Shown: one piece after another, positions 45,101-56,789 of the stretch
Numbering within the stretch: the stretch's first letter is position 1
How the letters are laid out: every line of letters starts with the position of its first letter
NCBI GenBank assembly: GCA_950295325.1
Contig: OX485806.1
Span: 1,982,001 to 2,046,000, forward strand
Direction: 5' to 3'
Length of the DNA stretch: 64,000 nucleotides
Source of the DNA: Polytrichum commune
Lineage: Eukaryota; Streptophyta; Polytrichopsida; Polytrichales; Polytrichaceae
The notes under the pieces: model-generated
The model's input: only the letters and a program-made list of their open reading frames with translations
Database searches by the model: none
What the model was told of the DNA's origin: nothing
Program-made: the position numbers and the translations under genes

Positions 45101-48077
45101 CGTAATTTCCAAATATTTGAAGAGAGTATTTTGGGTAAGCCGCCAACAGAAACCGTTAGGAAACAACCTGATCATCAACGAACATTTGCTGCGTGTATTT
45201 TTGGCAAAGCTTTGGCAAGTTTTTGACATTCGACACTCAAAAACTTGCCCAAAACAAGATGCACGTCAATTGACATGTATTGTGACTTGTGATGAAAAAA
45301 AATCACTCGTCAATTGACACATTAGAAATTGAAAAAACATGTACTACTAGACATCCCAAAGTTGAGTTGACATTTTAGAATAAAATGTAGATGTCAATTG
45401 ACATTCATTTTTTGTTTTTAAAAACGTCACGGGACACTTTGGATTTGAAGTTGAACATCAAATGAAATTTGTTAAACATACACACTGATCATTTGGCCTT
45501 GAACGGAGTTTCAAGGAATTCGAGAGAATTTCTTGAATTTCTATTGCTTATCATGTATGGCGACTACAACACAGTTTTCTGAATATAAATCTCATTTTTC
45601 CTTGTGATTTGAACTAGGTCCTTTCCAAGGTACATGAGACAAGATGAAATGTTACATGTACCTATAGTAGACGTGCCATTGACTACATGTTAATAGCTTC
45701 AAATAAAATTGTGTGGGTATAGTAGTGTAAAGATAAATTGGTGTTCTGGTGCATAATTTAGATCACCAACTTCATGCTAATTTGGCACGTAGTATACATA
45801 AAACAAAAATGCACGCCTTGAATTTGACTTGGATTGAGGAGATGTTGTCATCATGGTTGCTAAATAAAACTCCTTGATTTAAGCAGAGTATTTGGGCATG
45901 CCAACCATCCACCTTTGAGGGTCCCAATCCATGGCAGTAGCCTATATTCAAAGCACACAATTTCAAGAATGCTCAATTATTACCACAAATATAGCAGCTA
46001 GATTCTCCAAGATGTAGTAATCCAAGATATTGCAGATAGGTAACAATACTAGGTGGTAGGAGAACAAAGGCCAAGGTAACATTTGGCAAAGTTTGTTAAA
46101 CTATGCAAGAATCGCATGGGACAAAGCACTTAAGGAGTCCAAGAAGGAAAGCATGTATGACAATGTTCTCGCCAAATTTGACATAGTGTGTGGAGGTAAT
46201 GAGATCATCTACCTTAGGTCAAATGCCCAAAAAAATTGGCATATTAGAACGCTCAAATTTGGCTTGGTTACACATGTTGAGGCTCTTAACTCATCTTGGG
46301 GTTTTGTGGTTCCAATGCAAGCACCCAAGAGAGTTCCCCTACTCTCTTTTGCAGGCTACGGTGGTCTTGTATGAGTTTTGGCAATGGAATAAAGTTTTGG
46401 TTCACTTGTCTTTAAGAAGAAAAAAATTATTTATTTAAAAATTATTATTATTTAAATAAAGAATAAATATTTTAAAAACAAGATACTGGAGATAGGGATA
46501 CATCTACCATGATACTAGATTTGAGACAACGGTGAGATATTGTAAGGCCTCTTTATCTTGCACCAATGGGTAAGCACGTGTTTTTGTCTAATTAATGTGA
46601 GTTACCATTTGAAGTTATGCATTGGTAAAACATTTTACTGGGAGTATCAATTCTTACCCAAATAACATAAGTAGTTAATATGCATACCAAAGAATTTGAT
46701 ATAACATAATTGGTAAGAAAATGATAATATCAGTAATATGTTATAGCAACACGTAACTCCGAAAGGTAACCCACACTAAATGGAAAATTTAGTGTAGTAC
46801 CTGGTACTCACTTGTATGCAACTCCACCGTAATATTTATTTATCTGGGTGGCTATTGACCTGGAAAGGCAGACATTAATTTGATGACGAGACGGACAATC
46901 GCCCAGGGCTCTCCGGAGAGAACCTCTGTCTGCGGCAGAAATTGCCGGCCGCAATTTGGTGGCATTTGGGTACCTTCGATCAGATGAAGTGCAAAAAGCA
47001 ACCAGCAATTTATAAGCTTACATTCCAGCTCACGTGGGGAATTAGTACGAAGTTGTCTCGGCGGACACCTCAAGTTCATCATGTCTGTCCAGTATGTAGG
47101 ATCGAGGGAGATGGTACCACTGACGAAAGTGGGGCCTGTACCCAAATCCTAGATATTGGGATTGAGGTGATGAACTTGAGGGGGTTTCATGAGACATCGG
47201 TGAACCTTACAGGATTGAGACAAATTTACGCAACAGACAGACGTGCTTTTAGATCCATAAGAAAATGTCCACGTATGCATTGCACCGGTGGATTGGTGGT
47301 TACTACTGTCAACATATTAGCTGGGCGGCTGACCTTACCTAGTGCAGGGTTGCTGTACGTAGCTGCTCGGAAGGTAGAAAGAATCTGCGCAGGTAGCTGA
47401 TCATGTACTCTTCTGAATGATTGATCAGTGGATTGATCATGATCCTCTACTTGCTTACCCACCTAGTTCCACATAATCTTGAAAGTCGAACTTGCATGTG
47501 ACATACAGATTCAGGTGATGCAGCTCAGAAATTAAACGGCGGTAGGAATACTTGGAGTAACCGTAATCAATGCGGCGTCTGCATTGAGCGAGGATGCAGC
47601 AACAGTCACTCGAGCAACATTCAGTCGACCCACTACAGTCAACGAAAATTCCTCACCCGACACAAATTTCAATATAAAGTCGATATGGAGAGAGGATGTA
47701 ATCACGCTTCCAATCTCATCACAGTTGGACCTCTCTCTCTACATCCATTTACAAACAATATCTTGGCCATCGCAGTACGTTAAAAGATCAAGAGCAATTG
47801 CATAGAGTGGAAATGCAGATGCATCGCCAGCACTATTAGTTTCTTGTGCTTCAATTCTCTTCATGTGATTCAGTGGGTTTATTAAGGTCCTACAGTACTC
47901 GTCTGTTTGAGGTCCATGTTCATCAGCCGCACCCTTGACTTATGTCTGCTGTATCATTGTACCAAATAATTACAGTCAGCTTCACCTAACTGAATCCTCT
48001 TTTGATCATTGATATCTACGGCTAAAACCACCTAGTACCCAACCGAAACCTTGAATTTATCTCTGCGGTGATTTTTC
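42168..48077. other. Gene-poor stretch between the two HxCx4Cx2C genes
   Basis: No gene is supported. At 45260-45405 the palindrome GTCAATTGAC occurs three times. Blocks with CAAGCACCCAAGAGAGTTCC (46319) and GCATGCACCAAGAGAGTTGC (43121) look like related dispersed repeats. A 139-codon frame from ATG 46984 with HHVCPVC resembles nothing I recognise and may be chance. The remainder is AT-rich. Confidence 0.4.
45260..45405. repeat. Three GTCAATTGAC palindromes
   Basis: GTCAATTGACA occurs near 45266, 45308 and 45391 within 145 bases, each in AT-rich context. The core is a perfect 10-base palindrome. Confidence 0.7.
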
Positions 48078-48533
48078 ATGGACTTCTGTAAGGGAAGAAC
48101 TTCAGCTTGCTCATGCCCACAGTGCGACCAGGAGCCAACACTTCAGCTTGTAGCAGGCCACGTCGGCAACAAATTTTCAGCTGCTAATTTCCATGTAGTT
48201 TCCCATGTCAGCATGACTGAATCTAGTAATTCACATCCGAAGGGCAGCATAAGAAGTTGGCGGTATGGATCCTCAGTTCTACAAGGTCATGTTAAGAATG
48301 AATCAGTGACTGCTCCAACTTCATTAACCTGGGGAGATGGTGGCCACCGCTGCCGAAGCTTTCCTTGCCCTATTTGCCATGGACGGGCTTGCAGTAATAA
48401 TTCCAGCCTGAAGATCGGAGAGAGAACAACGTCGAATTCTATTGATCATGTGCAGGTTCCTTTTGCCATCCAGCTTAAAGATAAGAAGCATCATTGCGAA
48501 ACAATTCTCTGCAGAGTCTGCGGGCGCAATTAG
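48078..48533 (+). CDS. Second HxCx4Cx2C protein, 151 aa
   Basis: The frame from ATG 48078 to TAG 48531-48533 encodes a small basic protein. An N-terminal Cys cluster (ACSCPQCDQ, residues 10-16) is followed by GGHRCRSFPCPICHG at His 90. A diverged terminal copy, HHCETILCRVCGRN, sits at 138-151. Both copies keep H-x-C-x4-C-x2-C exactly as in the 305-aa protein 6 kb upstream on the same strand. Ser/Thr-rich linkers separate them. The conserved metal-ligand spacing despite different flanks argues that this is a gene family and not chance. TTTGATC-containing and AATAAT-like signals lie downstream, but no promoter is identified. Function is unknown. Confidence 0.55.
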   Translation: MDFCKGRTSACSCPQCDQEPTLQLVAGHVGNKFSAANFHVVSHVSMTESSNSHPKGSIRSWRYGSSVLQGHVKNESVTAPTSLTWGDGGHRCRSFPCPICHGRACSNNSSLKIGERTTSNSIDHVQVPFAIQLKDKKHHCETILCRVCGRN

Positions 48534-49677
48534 CGTTGATCTTCAGGACACTGCAATCTGGTGACTAGATCAAGCTTGCAGACATGGTTTATGTTAGTCA
48601 CTCACTGCTAGACTGATTCCGGCAATTGACAGTATCAATGTCAGTGAGAATATTGATGTTCTAATTATTGTGTGAATAGTGACCTTGATTCTTGAATTTT
48701 TCTAATATTAGGGAGAAATAATTGTTTGTTTAGTTCCTTCTAGCACAACCTTCACCAGTAGTTCGTAACACCACGACATTCTTCATGAGAACCTGTAGAA
48801 AACATTCATCCCGGGGCCCGTGCTCCCAACAATTCTTTAATATGCTCAACAGATTGATCATATTCAAGTTCCCCTCTCAGTCTTTTGTCATTAATAATTG
48901 TCATTTTCTAGCATATACTGTAATTGAAAGAACCTAGACAGTCTCATTTTCAGGTCCATATGGCCTTGTAATTTTTGGGCAATGAATTAAAACGCTCTCC
49001 CTCTCTCTCTCTCTCTCTACATATACTGAATGGCGCATTGACACAGGGCAGAAGTTTCTCAATTGTTATCGATCAAGTATACTAGCAGTCATCTTACAGT
49101 GAAAGTTGAGGGAGGTTATGGATACAGCATTCTTGGGATTCTGCTATTTACGCCACATGTTTGGCGATTGCACTGTGGACATTTTGTAACCTGCCACCAA
49201 AAGACCGAGCAGGTTGTAGCTCGCCATTCAAAGATTCCACTCTATAAACTGGTAGTTTTAGCAATAGAAAATCTTTCTTAGTAAGCTTGATCAGGCGGAT
49301 GGCTTAGCAGTAACTTATCTTGCTACAATTTTAGCTTGTATTAGCAACAGAGCACGAAGAGTGTGAGCAATCTCTAAGTTGGCAAATCATTACCAAAATG
49401 GTTACCATGTAAGACAATAACTCAAATAACAACTCACATTTAAATAAGTTTCAAAACTGAGGAAATATCTAGAATTTTGGATGTTTTGGCATAAAAATAA
49501 TTAAAATATCACAGATCGTTGGACAACAAAGTTACATCTGAAAATTTTACTCATCCTAGAAACTCTGGGCACTACTACAAACTTTCTACAGCTATGTCGT
49601 GTACAGGATTGTAACCGGTGAGAGCGATACTAGTGCATAGTATGTGCTAAAAAAGAAAAGGACTTATAACAGACCCC
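48534..49677. other. Intergenic, 3' side of the anoctamin gene
   Basis: Contains a (CT)n run at about 48996-49018 and no supported gene. The anoctamin 3' untranslated region should lie in its right-hand part. Confidence 0.4.
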
Positions 49678-52600
49678 TCATTCTACTAGAGGTACATTCT
49701 CTAATTGCTTATCATCCTCAAGCATGCCAAGTAAACGGTGAGATATATGGTCTTGCATGTATGTCTTCTTTATGCGACGTGCTTTTAGCCATGCAGGTTC
49801 CTGGAGACAAGTTAATCGCCACTGTATTGTTAGAGATCATCAAAGGCATAGTTCTGAAGACAAACACAGATTCTAACGAAAGAAGAAAATAATTTTTGTT
49901 TTTTTAGATCCTATGCTGAAGAGCAGCCCAACTATTACTATCACTTTGAGCGGCCTCCATTTGATATCCAATCTATCAACTCACATTGTTGGAAGGGTTT
50001 AGAGTTTGAGGTTTAGGTGGTCTTGTGTGTTTAAGACCTAAACCCTAAACCCCTAAACACTTGTCATATTTGTTTGAAAAAAAGGAATTTTTTTTATTCA
50101 AAAAAAGGGTTGGATACAGAATATTAGTAAGAGATGGTGTGCGTACCTCGGGAACAAACCAGGAGAATCCAAACTTTGCAAGCAGCAGTAAATGCTCTAA
50201 CATGAGAATTGCCGCAAGCCCAGGCTCAATCTTCCACCTCCCCGCATCATCATACAAACATACCAAAAGTGCGCAGTTTGTGACAATTGCCACAACCCCA
50301 AGATTCTGCAATTTCCCAGGTTCATAACTCTTCAGAAAAAATCCAAAAATATGCCAATTTCTGTGTTCGATAAACGTGATACAGAAGCACCATTATAATC
50401 ATCAAGTAGGTTCAAAGCTTTGTCGTGCAGAACAATGAAGATAATCTAATCTATGTAGTAGCAATATATTCAGGTAGATTATCACAATGGGCTGTCCACT
50501 TATTGGCCTCAGAAATGGCATAAGCTCGAAAACATGACTTCTATGAGCAGATAGACTTTTGTGAATTGAACACATTCAAAACGTCTTCCATGTCTGCATA
50601 CTGATATAATTACAAAATAATGGAAGGGAAAGCAGCCTACTTGAAAAATGGTCAACCAAGCACCAATGGAAGCGGCTGCCCTGGGGGCAGGTCGGCGCAT
50701 TGTGGTGAGGAGCTTCAGTGAGTCAGATCTGATTTCCACTAGATTATTCTGCACGAAACGATATATTCCATTAATTTCCCATTGTAATAATTTGACTGTT
50801 CCATAGAATTTCACTGCAATCCAGTTTCTTAGAATTGTTATGTAGTGTGTATTGACACAGTTAAATTCAAAGATCGAGTTCTAATTGGAGAATTTAAGTA
50901 CTTACAACGAGGGCAAAACTAGCAATGAGTGGGTAAGCACTTGCAAACATGGTGACCATGCCAAACTGCACCGCCAGCTCCAGAAAGTCTGTGATGCAAC
51001 ACCACCATAAGAAATGTCAGGAATGTATGAAGATAAAGACATCAAATCGATCTGTCAAGCTGTTGGTAAATGAACCTTCTTCTATGTCAGCATATCCTCC
51101 GTTTGATCTCCTCGTGATTTCTATATTTTCTAGAATGCCTCCCTTAAAGAAGCATGTTCCTTTAATAGCTTGCTTGCTTGTAGAAGACAACTTCCAAGAC
51201 CTAATTAAGTGTCCTACTCTTCTCGCTGGCTCATGGTCAAAATAAAGATTTCAATATACGCAGCAGTAGATTATAATTGAGGATGATGAGAGATGAAGCA
51301 TTTTAGGTACACAGTTTGCTGTAGACTGTGGAAGATTCTATCCTTAAATGTCGAAATTCTTCACTAATAGCAGAGCTTCTATAATGGTTCTCCATCTTCT
51401 TGGTATTCTTAATTCCAATAACATAAAACTGAGACATCAAATATGCAGGGTAGGGTGCTGATTTTGTACCATCAAAAAGACCATCTTCATATTCACTTGC
51501 AATGCTCGCTTCATATGTTGGCTTCAAAAACTCCTTTTCCACACTTGAAGGTTGCACATCAGATGCCTTCTCTCCCGAATTCTTCTTGGTTTCTTGTTCA
51601 GATCTATCGAGACGTTAAGAAAAATAAAAGAAACAATGAGAAACAAGCACAGTGAACAAGAAAATCAACATGATTCACTGTGATACGTCAACAGGAATGT
51701 CCATTTTCAGATAATTGAACAAGCATATTCTCACCAAAAAAGCTAACATGAAGTTCAACGACAACAATAAACACTAGAATTTCAGACTGGAATTGACACC
51801 AAAATACGAACTAAGGTAAAATAAATAGAAATATTATGGTTCTTACTCCATGGCCTTGTATCTAGCCCAGCGGTAAGTGACATAGGGCACAACATTCTCC
51901 ACCACGTTGCTCATTAACTGCAGCAACAAACCATAAATTACATGTATAGTTTTGATTAACAATTATGGAGCTCATGATTGACAAGTATAAAATAAACAGT
52001 TAGCAAACTCATTAAGGTTTGAATAGCCACACTGCTCAATACTATATTGATGATGGAAATGTTTGATACCTGAGAGACAATGAGGCGCTGTGCAAGCATT
52101 GATCGAAGAGCATTGAAATCCTTGTGTAGAATAGCTTGATAGAAGAGACCGATATACGATTGCAGGAAATATATACCAAAGACCTGCAATGCACATGTAA
52201 ACTTATTTTAGACCTTCACTCTGCTTGTCTCACATTCAGAAGTGCTTATACTGATTCATACATAGTAAAGAAACTCAAATGAAAGCAAAATCTTGGACAT
52301 GTGAGATTTGTAAGTCAATTAGATAGACTTCAGTTTGATGGGAAAGAAGGGACTAACCTTGTAGATAAGGCTGTTTGCGACAGCTTCTTTGTTACCCAAC
52401 TGTTGTGACTTGGTTAAAGTCATAGCAACCTGTCCTCCAATCTTGGTCAGGTACTGGATTGCTAGGATATATATTCCAGTCAGAATATACCTGATATCAA
52501 AGATTTGCAGGATAACCATTCAGAGCTTGTACATAAATTCTACAACTATTCCTCAACTACTACAAGGAGAAAAACAAAGAAATGCACACACTACAGACAG

Positions 52601-55600
52601 AAGAGACTCTCTAGATTGAGAACCCTTACTAACGTATCACCAAATTAAATCATTATTATTTATTTATTATTTAAAATTAATTAATTAACATTAAAATTAA
52701 ACTTTTATTCTTTTATTTATTATTTTAAATAAACAATAAAAAGAGTTACAAGTGAACCAACAATGTGGGTGATTTTAGGTATTTGAACATGCGTAAAGTA
52801 TGTTGGTGAGGAAAGAAATCAAATTCTAAAATTTCAAGTCATAGAGCTGATGAGCTCTTGATTAGATCACATATGGCCACTGAGATCAAACTCTTCAATT
52901 TTAGTATCTAGATTGTCCACTTCTCGGAAGTCACAGACACCCCCAGGCATTGACACAACGAGTTTATACTCAGAGGTAGACAAAGTAGGCACTCACTAAT
53001 AAACATGTACTTTTAAGTCAGACTCTTCTCGAAGGCCAAAATTTAAAAAATTTAATAATTTAAAAAATCCAAATCAAGAGGCATACTTGAGAATGTCGTA
53101 AAGAGCAACACGGTTGAGGTGGGCATATAGGAGCTCAAAAGGCAACTGCACACAGAGAATACATGTTATGGCAATCATGTTATTCTTTACACTCCGCAAC
53201 CGGCTAACCCACTCCTCCTTCCCCAACACCTTCGCCTCGTAGTCTGATACATTGGCCCCAAAAACCTCATCCTGTTTCGACTCTCCACTAAACAGAGCAC
53301 CCTGCTGCTCCCCGGATAGCTCCTTGATTGCTTGCAGCTCCTCACTTTCATCAATCATCCCCCACCTTCAAGAACCACAATTGTCGATCAGTTAAGTGAC
53401 ATACAGAACAAATGTGCTAGACACAATTTCTGAAGATAAATTGACAGAAACATGTATTTTGGGAAATTGGTAAAAGGGCAGAATCATGAGGTATTTAAAT
53501 GGTAAGGGGCTGTACTTGCTCAAAAGTCCAGCATTGCGGCGACGCCAAAATTGGAGGAACACGACAGCCCAGACAACAACTATCATTGCGTAAAGTGGAG
53601 GAACAGCTGCCTCCATTTTTCTGCAAAGAATCAGGATCACATTTGAGCAAGAGTTTTAGAAGAAACAAGATATCCAGGTGGAAACTCCATGTTAGAGTTG
53701 GAAATAAGAGCACTGATAAATTTGTCAGTATACAATGTCTGAAGCCAAGATTGTTCATAAATACTTACAACTCCAGTACTTGAAACATGAAAACCTGAAG
53801 TATTTTCCTTGCATTCATCAACAAACTTGTCCTTGTTTTATTCCTACATCTCAAAGCAATGACCATCAGACTGCCTGATGCATTGCTGTAAAAAGAAAAT
53901 CCTAACTTATAATAAATTTGTTTACTCTGAAAAGGATGACCACAACTTAAACCTGGGTTGAGCTCATGATGAGCACGTGAACAACAAAAACGGAACAATT
54001 AATACGCATGCCACCCTCCAAAGACTCAGGATCTCATTGAGTTGCCGCTTGCCAACTAAAAGGTACGTATAACCAAAACCAACAATGAATCTAAAACCAG
54101 TACTATGTACTACAATCATACATTTGGGGTTTTACATTATGTATTAGTTTTGAATATGCATATCTTACATGAACCATATAATATCGGACATTGCAGAGAT
54201 TGAAAACCAAGGACATTTTCAGACCAAGTAAAATGGAGGACTTGCACACTCACCCTTGATCAGTCCAGTTCAGAAAGATTCCTAGCACAGCTGGAAAGAT
54301 GAGCCACTGTGTGTACATGCCCAAGAAGGCGAAGTAGATAGCCACCTGCGAGCAGGAAATACATAGCAGAAGAAAATATCAAAAACCTTAAATAACCACC
54401 TAACTCAAGGATCCACCCTCGCGTCCTCAAGATATAATCTGTAACGATGCAAATACAAGTTCTTGGATCAATATTTAGGAGATTAATTAATAACTCTCAT
54501 AATCACCTTTGCTCCAAAATAGGCATTGACGGCGTCAAGGGGCTGGTGTGTGAGATCCTTCCAGCTGAAGGACCAGTGCTCCAGCAGCCACTTCCGTTGC
54601 TCCTCCTCTGTAGAAACGTTTTTGCATTATGATGACTATCATATGACATTTGCAATTAGGAAGAACGTTTTGGGCTCAATTTCTTACGGAATGTCTAAGT
54701 CAGAATATTCCAAAACTCAAATCCAATTGAGTCCATATAGGGCCATATAGGGGCTACCCATCTAGGTCATGCCCCACTTTTTGCATGGAATTAAGTGCTT
54801 CTGTTATTGGCAAGGAAGTAAATAGATGAACTTATTTAACATTTAATGGGGTTGAGTACTTCAATTGTGTGATTTTCTGCGAATGGCTAACTATGAGGGT
54901 TACCTGCTAGATGCTACATTGCAATGGCAGAGAGGAGGACAATTTGACCTTTCTCTCAACTCCTCAGCTCTCAAGACTCCTTTAAAGAGAATTTGCTTTC
55001 AAATGAACTAGCCCGTGAGCAGAATTGAAAGCATACAGATTACACTTACGATGAAGTGGGAAGATCTCTTTGATGACACCATCCTTCCGTAGTTGCTTCA
55101 CAAGAGACTCAGAGGTGTGTCCAGTGCCGGACTGCACATGCAACTAAACATTTAGTATACTTTGTTCCCGAAGCTTACAATATAAATTTCCATCAGATAG
55201 CATGGAGTGGACCAGTCACAAGCGGCTCACAAGCCAACAAGGAGAACCAAAATAATGCAAATGAAACAGTACATTAGACCTACAGTTTTGTGTACCGAAG
55301 CATTTGAAAATCTCACCACTGTGTTAATGAGGGTGGTCAAGCAGTGATAGCGTTCTGTCCAGCTAAACAGAGCATCCCCTAGTGGCTGCCGACTAAAGGC
55401 GTCCCGGCGTTCCCAGTCAAACACCACATCTAGACCTGCATGTGCATATCACTTAGGTAGCCATCTCCAAATACGTTCTTTCTTCGTGGAATGTACACGT
55501 CATTTTTTTTTCCTTTTTGAGTTTTGAGGCAAATACAAATGTATAGATCATCTTCTCCTATTCCTTTTTTTGGGAGAAGTGACAAGGTGCGCAGCATAGG

Positions 55601-56789
55601 ACAGCATGCAGAATCGACTTTGTAACTCTCCTTAGTAAGGCGAAATACCACTCAATGTGATATGGTCAGATTCTTAGCACCACACCAATGAAAAGTGTGG
55701 GGCAGGGGGGGAAACTTGCTCACGGGCAATGAGCATTCTTATCCCCACTTGAAATTGTAACAGGAGCCCATAGCCGACTCAGTATCAGTATTAAGAACCC
55801 TGATATTACAAATGTATTGGAAGTACAGATCAATGACTTTCCAAGGAGAGATTGTTTCATACCCACATTTGTAGGTTTCCTCAACCTCAGTTTCTCGGCC
55901 GCATGACCAATTACTTCTAGCGGTGCACCCACCTTGCATGGCAAACCCCACAAGTCATCAGGCTCTCATGTACCTAATCCATCCACGTATTGTCCTCTTA
56001 AGTCCTAAATTCAGACAGGAAAACATGTTGAGAGTTGACTGGAATAGATCCTCTGATGCCAGAGGAAAAGAAGGCAACGTGGCCATGATATTTGAAGCAA
56101 ACCACAGAAGAAAAAACAGTGACTTGAATGCTTAATATCATTGGGAACATAAAAATTATTTTATACTCTGTCAGGGAAGAGATAGCTTGCCATTGTATAA
56201 TGGTATAATATATATATATAAGTAGCTAAATGTTCTGACAACATCCTCTGTCCTGCTATGGCTACGCACCTAACCTCATCAGCAATGATGTAATCATGGT
56301 GATGCTAGAAATGCCAACGAACCACACGGTGTTGGATATTAATCCCATACCTTAAGAAAAACTGTAAAATTCACACCATCAACCTTCTCGACAATCAGAC
56401 CCACGTTCGTGAGGGCCGTGTACAAATGCCTCACAGGATCCTCCCCAAACTCCTGCACATTAGTATTTCCAACCTCGTCAAGAACTCTGCAAAGAATTAT
56501 CTCAACTTGAACCAATTAGTCAATCAAATGGCAAGCCTGGATGGTGTTATAATTACCAACAGTGACAGGTGGCAGTACGTACAAGAGGCTCTTCATTTTA
56601 TGCTTGCTTCCTTAATTAAGAATTTGGCCTTCATATCTATTAATCTAGCAAAATAGTGGACCTGTAGTTACGTACAGGTTTCTTGTCGACGGCCTTCATG
56701 TCGATGACGATGACAATCTCGAAAGGAGGTAATTGGTTCGTCTCCTTCGCATTGGTGTCCCATGTCGCTTTTCGAGCTGCTTCCTCCAT
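49678..56789 (-). CDS. Anoctamin-like (TMEM16) membrane protein, 17 coding exons, 678 aa
   Basis: I could follow the whole gene by eye. Coding exons in transcript order: 56789-56662, 56486-56351, 55932-55863, 55435-55317, 55131-55050, 54607-54507, 54345-54254, 53620-53516, 53365-53087, 52490-52358, 52183-52070, 51917-51847, 51603-51470, 50988-50906, 50748-50641, 50305-50147 and 49800-49678. All junctions are GT-AG and phases fit, giving 2037 nt. Length is close to Arabidopsis At1g73020 (about 665 aa). Residues 1-212 are the cytosolic N-terminal domain ([23 protein letters not shown]). Hydrophobic segments follow: [78 protein letters not shown], then [36 protein letters not shown] and [12 protein letters not shown]. 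The family contains channels and lipid scramblases of plasma and ER-linked membranes. The plant member's activity is not shown by sequence. No defect is seen. Confidence 0.93.
50033..50060. repeat. Short telomere-like patch in the last anoctamin intron
   Basis: AAACCCTAAACCCCTAAAC lies at 50040-50058, near TTTAGAGTTTGAGGTTTAG at 49998-50016. It is too short to be more than a relic or chance match to the plant telomere repeat. Confidence 0.4.

Noticed and set aside
44136-45150. Cluster of small frames on both strands
   Set aside because: Short, mostly non-ATG, no motif, no consistent splice phase.
46942-47400. Plus-strand frame with HHVCPVC as a third member of the HxCx4Cx2C family
   Set aside because: Spacing is wrong (no C-x4-C step), there is only one Cys pair, and the first residues depend on a TTG start.
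49920-49980. Alternative last anoctamin exon on the minus strand (peptide [13 protein letters not shown], then stop)
   Set aside because: It joins in phase, but 49800-49678 starts [12 protein letters not shown], which matches the family C-terminus, so that exon was chosen.
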